Assembly (NCBI GenBank): GCA_016706425.1
Contig: JADJJR010000001.1
Location: 310,001 to 374,000, forward strand
Length of the DNA: 64,000 bases
Source: Elusimicrobiota bacterium
GTDB taxonomy: Bacteria; Elusimicrobiota; Elusimicrobia; FEN-1173
Direction: 5' to 3'
The notes beneath the pieces were generated by a model. The model did no database searches. It was given only the letters and a program-made list of their open reading frames with translations, and had not been told where the DNA came from. Of this stretch, positions 51,460-58,140 are shown one piece after another (the first letter of the stretch is position 1; each line of letters starts with the position of its first letter). A program made the position numbers and the translations under genes.

Positions 51460-52253
51460 CCTCGGTCCCCATGGACCGCCTCGCGCGCGTTTTGCGCCGG
51501 GCCCTCGCGGCCGGCGGCCGTGTGGTGCGCCGGGGCGCGGGACGCCGGTTCACCGTCGCGCACAAAGGCGTGGTCAACATCGTGACGTCCGTCGACAAAG
51601 CGGCGGAGCGCGCCATCCGCCGCGTCATCGCGGGGGTCTTCCCCGACCACGGATTTTTGATGGAGGAATCGGGCGCCCGTCCGTCGCGCTCCCCCTACCG
51701 TTGGGTGGTGGACCCCCTGGACGGCACGGTCAACTTCGCCCACGGCCTGCCGATTTCCTGCGTGTCGATCGGTCTGGAAAAGGACGGTCGGGTGATCCTG
51801 GGCGGGGTGTTGGACCCCTACCGACGGGAGCTGTTCACCGCCGCGCGGGGGAAGGGCGCGCACCTCAACGGGCGGCGGCTCCGGGTGTCGCGCACGGCGA
51901 AACTCATCGACGCGCTCCTCGTCACCGGCTTTCCCTACGACCGGTACAAAAAAGCGGCCTACTACCTGTCGTTCGTCGAGAGGTTCATGAAGCGGACCCA
52001 GGGCCTGCGCCGCCTGGGGGCGGCGGCCCTGGACCTGGCCCACGTGGCCGCCGGGCGGTTTGACGGCTATTGGGAATTCAATTTGCAACCCTGGGACGCG
52101 GCGGCGGGCCTCCTTCTCGTGCAAGAGGCCGGCGGCCGGGTGACGAATTTTCGGGGCGCGCCCTACACGCTCGCGGACACGTCCCAAACCCTCGCCTCCA
52201 ACGGGCGGCTTCACGACGCCATGCGTCGGCTATTGTCGGATAAAGTAAAATAG
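51456..52253 (+). CDS. suhB: Inositol monophosphatase family protein
   Basis: The 265-residue Mg2+-dependent phosphatase has VNIVTSVDKAAERAIRRVI, FLMEESG, the metal-binding WVVDPLDGTVNFAHGLP and the second metal motif WEFNLQPWDAAAGLLLVQEAGG. It resembles SuhB/CysQ/IMPase enzymes; inositol-1-P, NADP or 3'-phosphoadenosine phosphates are possible substrates. It overlaps the cobA-hemD stop by 4 bp. Confidence 0.88.
   Translation: MTSVPMDRLARVLRRALAAGGRVVRRGAGRRFTVAHKGVVNIVTSVDKAAERAIRRVIAGVFPDHGFLMEESGARPSRSPYRWVVDPLDGTVNFAHGLPISCVSIGLEKDGRVILGGVLDPYRRELFTAARGKGAHLNGRRLRVSRTAKLIDALLVTGFPYDRYKKAAYYLSFVERFMKRTQGLRRLGAAALDLAHVAAGRFDGYWEFNLQPWDAAAGLLLVQEAGGRVTNFRGAPYTLADTSQTLASNGRLHDAMRRLLSDKVK
52246..52251 (+). 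promoter_or_regulatory. Possible internal -10 box before hemB
   Basis: TAAAAT at the end of suhB ends exactly 6 nt before the hemB ATG (52258), compatible with a leaderless internal transcript for hemB, the MBL gene and hemL. No clear -35 hexamer is seen. Confidence 0.4.
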
Positions 52254-52257
52254 CGCC

Positions 52258-53241
52258 ATGCCGTTCCCCCAAGTCCGTCCCCGACGATTGCGCGCCTCCG
52301 ACGGCGCGCGCCGCCTGGTCCGGGAAACCCACCTGACCCCGGCCGATTTCGTTCAACCCCTGTTTGTCCGTCCCGGCAAGGGCGAACGCCGCCCCGTGCG
52401 GTCCATGCCGGGCGTTGCCCAAATATCCGTCGATATCGCCGTGAAGGAAGCCCGGGAGTTGCGGCGTCTGGGCGTGCCCGCCGTGATCCTCTTCGGCGTG
52501 CCGGCCGTGAAAGACGCCGCCGGAACCGACGCCGCCAGTCCCGACGGGATCGTGCAAAGGGCCGTTCGGGCGATCAAGGACGCCTGCCCCGACCTGGTGG
52601 TCGTCACCGACCTCTGTTTGTGCGAATACACCGACCACGGCCATTGCGGTGTGTTGACGGGCGCGGGCCGCGCGGCCGTCATCGACAACGACGCGACGTT
52701 GGATTTGCTGGGGCGCATCGCCCAAACGCAGGCGGCCGCGGGGGCCGACTGGGTCGCCCCCTCGGGCATGATGGACGGCGCCGTGGGCGCGATCCGCCGC
52801 GCGCTGGACGAGGGCGGACACGCGGGCACGGCCATCCTCGCCTACGCGGCCAAGTACGCCTCGGCTTTCTACGGGCCTTTCCGTGACGCGGCCCAATCGA
52901 CCCCGGCCTTCGGCGACCGCCGCTCGCACCAGATGGACGCCGCCAACGCCCGCGAAGCCCTGCGGGAGGTGGCCCTCGACGTCAAAGAGGGCGCCGACAT
53001 GGTGATGGTGAAACCCGCGTTGTCCTATTTGGACATCGTTCGCCGCGTGCGCGACCGCTTCGACGTGCCGGTGGCGGCCTACAACGTCTCCGGCGAGTAC
53101 GCCCTGGTCAAGGCGGCCGCCCTAAAAGGCTGGATCGACGGCGACCGCGTGATGGAAGAAATCCTCCTGTCCATCAAACGGGCCGGGGCGGACGTGATTT
53201 TGACGTACCACGCGCGGGAGATGGCGCGCCGGCTCGTTTGA
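52258..53241 (+). CDS. hemB: Delta-aminolevulinic acid dehydratase (porphobilinogen synthase)
   Basis: It condenses two aminolevulinates. The 327 residues contain RPRRLRASDGARRLVRE, QPLFVRPGK, the zinc-type cysteine loop TDLCLCEYTDHGHCGVL, SGMMDGAVGAIR, the lysine in AYAAKYASAFYGPFRDA (K199) and the Schiff-base lysine in MVMVKPALSYLD (K252). The Cys-rich loop indicates a Zn-dependent enzyme. Confidence 0.97.
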   Translation: MPFPQVRPRRLRASDGARRLVRETHLTPADFVQPLFVRPGKGERRPVRSMPGVAQISVDIAVKEARELRRLGVPAVILFGVPAVKDAAGTDAASPDGIVQRAVRAIKDACPDLVVVTDLCLCEYTDHGHCGVLTGAGRAAVIDNDATLDLLGRIAQTQAAAGADWVAPSGMMDGAVGAIRRALDEGGHAGTAILAYAAKYASAFYGPFRDAAQSTPAFGDRRSHQMDAANAREALREVALDVKEGADMVMVKPALSYLDIVRRVRDRFDVPVAAYNVSGEYALVKAAALKGWIDGDRVMEEILLSIKRAGADVILTYHAREMARRLV

Positions 53242-54092
53242 AGAGTGCGCGATTCCTGGCGCTGGCCTTGCTGGCCGGGTGCGCGCCGCGCTTGTTTGTG
53301 AAACCGCCGGGCGACCCCGCCGCGGGCGTCCTGGTCCGCTGGTGGGGCCATTCCTGTTTTTCTTTGACGGACAGCGCGGGACGGACGATCCTGATCGACC
53401 CCTTTGACGACAGCGTCGATTACCCGGCCCCGACTCCGCGGCCGGACGCGCTGTTGGTGACCCACGCGCATTTCGACCACGCCAATTTTCCCGGGGCGGC
53501 CCCGGAACCGTTGTTGAAGCCGCCGACCCGGGAGCCCGACACCGAGGATTCCAACGGCCCGGGGCGCGGTTCGCCGCGCCGACCGGCGCCGCCCCGATGG
53601 CCCTACGCCGTCGTGCGGACCACGGGGACCCACACGGCCGCGGGGGTGGAAGTGGTGGGCGTGTCGGCCGACCACGACGACCAGGGCGGGCGTCGGCACG
53701 GATTCACCGCGGTGTACGTTTGGGGCATGGGCGGGCTCCGGTTCGCCCATCTGGGGGACATCGGCCAAGCGTCCCTGCGGCCCGATCAACGGGCGGCCCT
53801 GGCCGGGGTCGACGTGCTTTTTGTTCCGGTGGGGGGAAAAACCACCGTCGACGCGGCCGGCGCCTGGGCCTTGATAAAAGAAATCGCCCCCCGGGCCGTT
53901 GTGCCCATGCATTACGGCACGGCGCGCGTTCGTTTTTTTGAGTTCGAGCCGATCCATGTGTTTCTGCGGGACGCCCCGAACGTTCGCTGGCTCGACGGGG
54001 ACACGTTCCGCGTCCGCCGCGACGACCTGACGTCGGACACCGCGGTGTACGTGCCGGCCCCCCCGGGGACGGTCAAAAAGGAGGCCCCATGA
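53238..54092 (+). CDS. Metallo-beta-lactamase-fold lipoprotein (UlaG-like)
   Basis: TTG 53238, in a TTGA overlap with hemB, starts a 284-residue product with a lipoprotein signal (RFLALALLAGC, lipidated Cys about residue 15). The MBL core has WWGHSCFSLTD, IDPFDDSVDYP, the zinc motif THAHFDHANF, a GTHT...SADHDD segment, FAHLGDIG and VPMHYGTA, as in UlaG/YtnP-like hydrolases. A Pro/Arg-rich insertion lies at about residues 95-120. It lies between hemB and hemL, but no tetrapyrrole role is known for such proteins. Confidence 0.82.
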   Translation: MKSARFLALALLAGCAPRLFVKPPGDPAAGVLVRWWGHSCFSLTDSAGRTILIDPFDDSVDYPAPTPRPDALLVTHAHFDHANFPGAAPEPLLKPPTREPDTEDSNGPGRGSPRRPAPPRWPYAVVRTTGTHTAAGVEVVGVSADHDDQGGRRHGFTAVYVWGMGGLRFAHLGDIGQASLRPDQRAALAGVDVLFVPVGGKTTVDAAGAWALIKEIAPRAVVPMHYGTARVRFFEFEPIHVFLRDAPNVRWLDGDTFRVRRDDLTSDTAVYVPAPPGTVKKEAP

Positions 54093-55366
54093 CGCGATCC
54101 GAGGAGTTTTTCAAATTGGCGCAGCGCACCTTTGTCGGCGGAGTCAACTCGCCGGTGCGGGCGTTCAAGGCCGTGGGCGGGACCCCGATTTTCTTTGAGC
54201 GCGCCCGGGGCGCCCACCTGTTCGACGTGGACGGCCGTCGGTTTGTCGATTACGTGGGCTCCTGGGGGCCGATGATTTTGGGCCACGCGCACCCGACGGT
54301 GGTGAAGGCCGCCGAGCGGGCGCTGGAGCGGGGCTCCTCCTTCGGCGCGCCCTGCCCGGCGGAATTGGATCTGGCCTGGCTCGTGCGCGACGCGGTGCCT
54401 TCGGTCGAATTGATCCGCTTCACGAGCTCCGGCACCGAGGCCTGCATGTCGGCCCTGCGCCTGGCGCGGGGCTTTACGGGCCGCAAACTGGTTGTGAAAT
54501 TCGCCGGCTGTTACCACGGCCACGGCGACAGCCTGCTTGTGGCCGCGGGAAGCGGCGCCCTCACGCTGGGCACGCCGACCTCCCAGGGCGTTCCGGAAGA
54601 ACTGGCGCGGCTCACCCTGGTGTTGCCCTACAACGACGCGGCGGCCCTGCAAAAAGCTTTCAAACGGTTCGGGCCCAAGATCGCGGCGGTGATCGTCGAG
54701 CCCGTGGTGGGAAACATGGGGGTCGTCGCGCCCTCGGCGGAATTTTTGGAGACCCTGGACCGCGTGCCGCGCAAAAACGGCGCGCTTCTCATCGTCGACG
54801 AAGTGATGACGGGATTTCGCGTGGGGCCCGGCGGGGCCCAGCGGGCCCTGGGGCTCCGGGCCGACCTCACGACTTTCGGCAAGATCATCGGCGGCGGCTT
54901 GCCGGTGGGCGCCCTGGGCGGGGCGCGGAAAATCATGGAAAAGCTGGCCCCGCTCGGGCCCGTCTACCAGGCGGGCACGTTGTCGGGCAACCCCGTGGCC
55001 ATGGCGGCCGGGGCGGCGACGCTGGCGCTCCTTAAGCGCGAACCCCCTTACAAAGTGCTTCAGGACCGCACGGACTCGCTCACCTACGGCCTGCGGGCCA
55101 TCGCCCGCCGCCACCGGCGGGACATCACCGTCAACGCTTTCGGGTCGATGTTCACGCTGTTCTTCACCCGGGGCCCGGTGTCCGATCTCGTGTCCGCTGA
55201 AAAGGCGGACACGCGCGCCTACGGCAAATTCTTCCACGCGCTGCTCAAGCGCGGGGTCTATTTCCCGCCGTCCCAGTTCGAGGCGGCTTTCGTGTCCGCG
55301 GCCCATTCCCCCTCGGACATCGAGAAAACCCTCGCCGCCGCGGACGCCGCCTTCCACGAGGTCTGA
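54089..55366 (+). CDS. hemL: Glutamate-1-semialdehyde 2,1-aminomutase
   Basis: It converts the HemA product to 5-aminolevulinate. The 425-residue PLP enzyme shows FVGGVNSPVRAFKAVGG, GSWGPMILGHAHP, FTSSGTEACMSALRLAR, GCYHGHGDSLLVAAGSG, IVDEVMTGFRVG and the lysine in TTFGKIIGGGLPVGA (K265). With hemA, hemB, hemC and hemD it completes uroporphyrinogen III synthesis. Confidence 0.97.
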   Translation: MTRSEEFFKLAQRTFVGGVNSPVRAFKAVGGTPIFFERARGAHLFDVDGRRFVDYVGSWGPMILGHAHPTVVKAAERALERGSSFGAPCPAELDLAWLVRDAVPSVELIRFTSSGTEACMSALRLARGFTGRKLVVKFAGCYHGHGDSLLVAAGSGALTLGTPTSQGVPEELARLTLVLPYNDAAALQKAFKRFGPKIAAVIVEPVVGNMGVVAPSAEFLETLDRVPRKNGALLIVDEVMTGFRVGPGGAQRALGLRADLTTFGKIIGGGLPVGALGGARKIMEKLAPLGPVYQAGTLSGNPVAMAAGAATLALLKREPPYKVLQDRTDSLTYGLRAIARRHRRDITVNAFGSMFTLFFTRGPVSDLVSAEKADTRAYGKFFHALLKRGVYFPPSQFEAAFVSAAHSPSDIEKTLAAADAAFHEV

Positions 55367-56361
55367 TGGCCGACGTTCTCTGGCTGTCCGAAAAAGACGT
55401 GGCCGACCTCCTGTCGGTCGAAAGCGCGTTGCCCATGGTGGAGGCGGCCTTCGCCCAATTGGCCCGGGGCGAGGCCCAAATGCCGCCCAAGTTGTACCTG
55501 GAGTTTAAGGAATACAACGGCGACCTGCGGGCCATGCCCGCCTACCTGCCCAAAACCGCCTGCGCCGACGGGCGGCCCTACGCGGGCGTCAAGGTGGTCA
55601 ACTCGCACCCGGACAACCCCCGGCGCGGTCTGCCGACGGTCCAAGCCATCTACATTTTAAATGACCCGGAGACCGGGGCCCCCTTGGCGGTGATGGCCGC
55701 CGGGCGGCTCACCGACGTGCGCACCGGCGCCGCCGGCGGGGTGGCCGCCAAGCATTTGGCCCGTCGAGATTCGAAGGTCCTGGGGCTTGTGGGCGCGGGA
55801 CGCCAGGCCGGCGCGCAATGGGAGGCCCTGTCGAGCCTTTTCCCGTTGACGGAAGTGCGGGTCGCCGCCGCGACCGAAGAGGAAAGCGCCGCTTTTTGTC
55901 GCCGCCACCACCGCCCCGGGGGGCCGTTGCTCCGTCCCGTGGGAATCCCCGAGGCCTGCGACGCCGACATCGTGGTCACCACCACCCCCGGCCGCCGCGT
56001 GGTGGTGCGCCCGGAGTGGATCAAGGACGGCACGCACATCAACGCCATCGGCGCCGACGCCCCGGGCAAGCAGGAACTGGACGCCGGCGTGCTGCAAAAG
56101 GCCCGCATCATCGTCGACAGCCCCGAACAGGCCATGCACTCGGGGGAGATCAACGTGCCGTTGACCACCGGGGCGATTTCGCCGCGGCACATCGCCGCCT
56201 CCCTCGGCGAAGTGGTGATCGGCAAGAAGCCCGGGCGGGTGACCGAGCGGGACATCACCGTTTTTGATTCCACCGGCCTGGCCATCCAAGACGTGGCCGT
56301 GGCCGCCTGCGTTTACCAGCGCGCTGTTCAACTTCAGAGAGGGACGAAAGTCCCTCTCTAA
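55366..56361 (+). CDS. Ornithine cyclodeaminase/mu-crystallin family protein
   Basis: The 331-residue NAD(P)-binding protein has VESALPMVEAAFAQLARGEAQMPPK, GVKVVNSHPDNPRRGLPTVQAIYILND, AGRLTDVRTGAAGGVAAKHLAR, LGLVGAGRQAGAQWEAL (Rossmann) and THINAIGADAPGKQELD. The family includes ornithine cyclodeaminase, archaeal alanine dehydrogenase and ketimine reductases, so the substrate is uncertain. Its last codons are part of a perfect hairpin that precedes the DUF1015 gene. Confidence 0.85.
   Translation: MADVLWLSEKDVADLLSVESALPMVEAAFAQLARGEAQMPPKLYLEFKEYNGDLRAMPAYLPKTACADGRPYAGVKVVNSHPDNPRRGLPTVQAIYILNDPETGAPLAVMAAGRLTDVRTGAAGGVAAKHLARRDSKVLGLVGAGRQAGAQWEALSSLFPLTEVRVAAATEEESAAFCRRHHRPGGPLLRPVGIPEACDADIVVTTTPGRRVVVRPEWIKDGTHINAIGADAPGKQELDAGVLQKARIIVDSPEQAMHSGEINVPLTTGAISPRHIAASLGEVVIGKKPGRVTERDITVFDSTGLAIQDVAVAACVYQRAVQLQRGTKVPL
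56336..56359 (+). other. Perfect GAAA-tetraloop hairpin at the gene junction
   Basis: AGAGAGGGAC (56336-56345), loop GAAA and GTCCCTCTCT (56350-56359) form a 10-bp stem that runs into the stop codon of the cyclodeaminase-family gene, 22 bp before the DUF1015 start. No T tract follows, so it is more likely an mRNA-processing or stability element than a terminator. Confidence 0.7.
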
Positions 56362-56380
56362 TCCAAGAAAAGAGATCCCC

Positions 56381-57613
56381 ATGCCCGATATCCAGCCCTT
56401 TCGCGCCTTTGTGTACGGCGCGAAGCACCAAAAGAACATCCAATCCCTGGTGTGCCCGCCCTACGACGTGATTTCTCCCGAAGGGCGCGCCGCCCTGGTC
56501 AAAAAAGACCCCGGCAATTTTGTCCGCGTCGAACTGCCCGCGGGGGACGCCGCGACCCGGTACGGCGACGCCGCCCGCCTTTGGAGCGAATGGGTGGAAC
56601 AAGGGGTGCTGGAGCGGGACGAGCGCCCCTGTCTTTACGGTTACGAGGCGCGGTTTCGGTCCCAGGTGGACGGCCGTCTTTTGAAGCGGCGCGGTTTTTT
56701 CGCCTCGCTCAAAACCGCGCCCTGGGGGCGCGGGGTCTTCCCCCACGAAAAAACCCTTCCCACCCACAAAGTGGACCGGTTGAATTTGTTCAAGGCCGCC
56801 CGCGTCCAAACCAGCCCCATACAGCTTTTGGCCCAAGACCGTTCGGGGGCCATCGCGCGGACGGTAAACGAGGGCATGGCGGGCCGCCCTTGGTTGCGGT
56901 TCACCGATGAAGCGGGCGTGACGCACAGTCTTTGGAAATGGCCGGAAGGGCCCCGCACGCGCCGGTTGACGGCCCTCTTCAAAAAGTCCCCCTGCGCGAT
57001 CGCCGACGGTCACCACCGCTACGAAACGTCGCTCAATTACGCGGCCTGGGCCAAGAAGAAGGGCCGGGCCCTTTTCCCCGGGGCGGGCCGGGTGATGGCT
57101 TATTTTTCCTCATCGGACGACCGGGGGTTGGAGGTTTTGCCGACCCACCGCGCGGTGCCCTGGGAAAAACGAAAATTCGTGAATCTGGAGAAATGGGGGA
57201 CCTTGACGCCGCTCCCGGGGCTGGGCGCCTTAAAGAAGTTGATCGACGGGCGGGAGCCGGCGGGCGCCCTGGCCGTGGGGGTTTTTCGCGAGGGGCGGTA
57301 TTATCGCTACGCCTTCAATAAAATTCCGTCGGAGCTCAAAGGCACGCCCCATCAAAAATTGGCCGCCACGATTTTGCACGCGGGGGCGCTAAAGGGGTTG
57401 GGCAAAGAAGATTTTTTCTTCACCCGGGACCCCAAGGAGGCCGCCCGCCGCGCGGGCGCGACCAAGGGATGGGCTTTTTTCCTCGCCCCCAACACCGTGG
57501 CCGAGGTGCTGGAGGTCTCCACCGCGGGTTTGGTGATGCCGCCCAAAAGCACCTATTTCTACCCCAAGATGCCGTCGGGCATGCTCAGTATGTCCCTGCA
57601 GGGCGCGCTGTAA
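56381..57613 (+). CDS. DUF1015 family protein (SerK-type kinase family)
   Basis: The 410 residues match DUF1015: PFRAFVYGAKHQKNIQSLVCPPYDVISPEGRAAL at the N-terminus, a C-terminal region with FPHEKTLPTHKVDRLNLFKAARVQTSPI, CAIADGHHRYETSLNYA and PSELKGTPHQKLAATILHAG. Some members act as ADP-dependent L-serine kinases (SerK), with the DGHHR segment in the active site, so a link to phosphoserine or cysteine synthesis is possible. ATG 56381 was chosen because the upstream frame lies in the previous gene. Confidence 0.88.
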   Translation: MPDIQPFRAFVYGAKHQKNIQSLVCPPYDVISPEGRAALVKKDPGNFVRVELPAGDAATRYGDAARLWSEWVEQGVLERDERPCLYGYEARFRSQVDGRLLKRRGFFASLKTAPWGRGVFPHEKTLPTHKVDRLNLFKAARVQTSPIQLLAQDRSGAIARTVNEGMAGRPWLRFTDEAGVTHSLWKWPEGPRTRRLTALFKKSPCAIADGHHRYETSLNYAAWAKKKGRALFPGAGRVMAYFSSSDDRGLEVLPTHRAVPWEKRKFVNLEKWGTLTPLPGLGALKKLIDGREPAGALAVGVFREGRYYRYAFNKIPSELKGTPHQKLAATILHAGALKGLGKEDFFFTRDPKEAARRAGATKGWAFFLAPNTVAEVLEVSTAGLVMPPKSTYFYPKMPSGMLSMSLQGAL

Positions 57614-57628
57614 CTTTTTTAAAAAGCG

Positions 57629-57661
57629 AACCCCCGCGCGGAGAACCCGCGCGGGGGTTTT
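57629..57661. terminator. Bidirectional rho-independent terminator
   Basis: AACCCCCGCGCGG (57629-57641) pairs perfectly with CCGCGCGGGGGTT (57647-57659), loop AGAAC. A T run follows on the plus strand (57658-57661), and A-rich flank at 57620-57625 supplies Ts on the minus strand, so it serves both the DUF1015 gene and the converging cspA. Confidence 0.92.
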
Positions 57662-57680
57662 GCTTTTCAAGGGGTCCGGC

Positions 57681-57878
57681 TTACGGCAGGCGGACGTTGG
57701 CGGCTTGAAGACCTTTCGGCCCTTTCACCACATCGAACTCCACGGCCTGGCCCTCTTCGAGGGATTTGTAGCCCTCGGCCTGGATGGCGGAGAAGTGAAC
57801 GAACACGTCTTCTCCGGTTTCCGGGGTGATGAAACCATAGCCTTTGGAGGCGTTAAACCATTTCACTGTACCCTTCAT
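57681..57878 (-). CDS. cspA: Cold-shock protein (CspA family)
   Basis: The 65-residue OB-fold RNA chaperone has both RNA-binding motifs: RNP1 in ASKGYGFITP and RNP2 in VFVHFSAI, with GTVKWFN at the N-terminus and EGQAVEFDV after it. It melts RNA secondary structure. Upstream lies a promoter-terminator unit whose terminator ends 64 bp before this ATG, so expression may depend on read-through. Confidence 0.97.
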   Translation of the reverse strand: MKGTVKWFNASKGYGFITPETGEDVFVHFSAIQAEGYKSLEEGQAVEFDVVKGPKGLQAANVRLP

Positions 57879-57942
57879 TGAATCGCGTCACCGTCCTGTG
57901 TAAGCGTTATTTGGACACCGGCCCCTTGATGGAACGCAAAAC

Positions 57943-57979
57943 AAAAAAAACCGCTCGGGGATTAACCCCGTGCGGTTTT
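57943..57979 (-). terminator. Rho-independent terminator in the cspA upstream region
   Basis: On the minus strand AAAACCGCACGGGG and CCCCGAGCGGTTTT pair across 14 positions with one mismatch (loop TTAAT), followed by eight Ts. It points in the same direction as cspA and lies 64 bp before its start codon. Confidence 0.85.
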
Positions 57980-58025
57980 CACGATGTGTTGCGGTTGCGG
58001 CATCAGTACCTTGAATCCAACTTAC
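57943..58025 (-). ncRNA. Candidate small RNA or cspA leader attenuator
   Basis: A transcript from the promoter at 58032-58060 would start near 58025 and stop at the terminator at 57943, giving about 83 nt with no convincing reading frame. It could be an independent small RNA, or the terminated 5' leader of cspA with read-through under cold. There is no good promoter between the terminator and cspA, which favours the leader model. Family matches cannot be tested by eye. Confidence 0.5.
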
Positions 58026-58031
58026 TCAATC

Positions 58032-58060
58032 AGTATAACAGCCGATCCCCCTTTTTACAA
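58032..58060 (-). promoter_or_regulatory. Strong sigma-70-like promoter toward cspA
   Basis: Minus-strand TTGTAA (58060-58055) and TATACT (58037-58032) are separated by exactly 17 bp, the best promoter match in the window. Confidence 0.7.
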
Positions 58061-58126
58061 GAGACGCGCGCGTCGCTGTTACAATATGTTTACATTGTCT
58101 TAATGGGTTCCCCGTCGCGCTGGGTT

Positions 58127-58132
58127 TATAAT
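58127..58132 (+). promoter_or_regulatory. -10 box of the giant gene
   Basis: TATAAT ends 8 nt before the ATG at 58141, with TGGGTT at 58104-58109 in the -35 position (17-bp spacer). There is no room for a Shine-Dalgarno sequence within a transcript starting there, so translation is probably leaderless. Confidence 0.55.
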
Positions 58133-58140
58133 TTTCCTCA

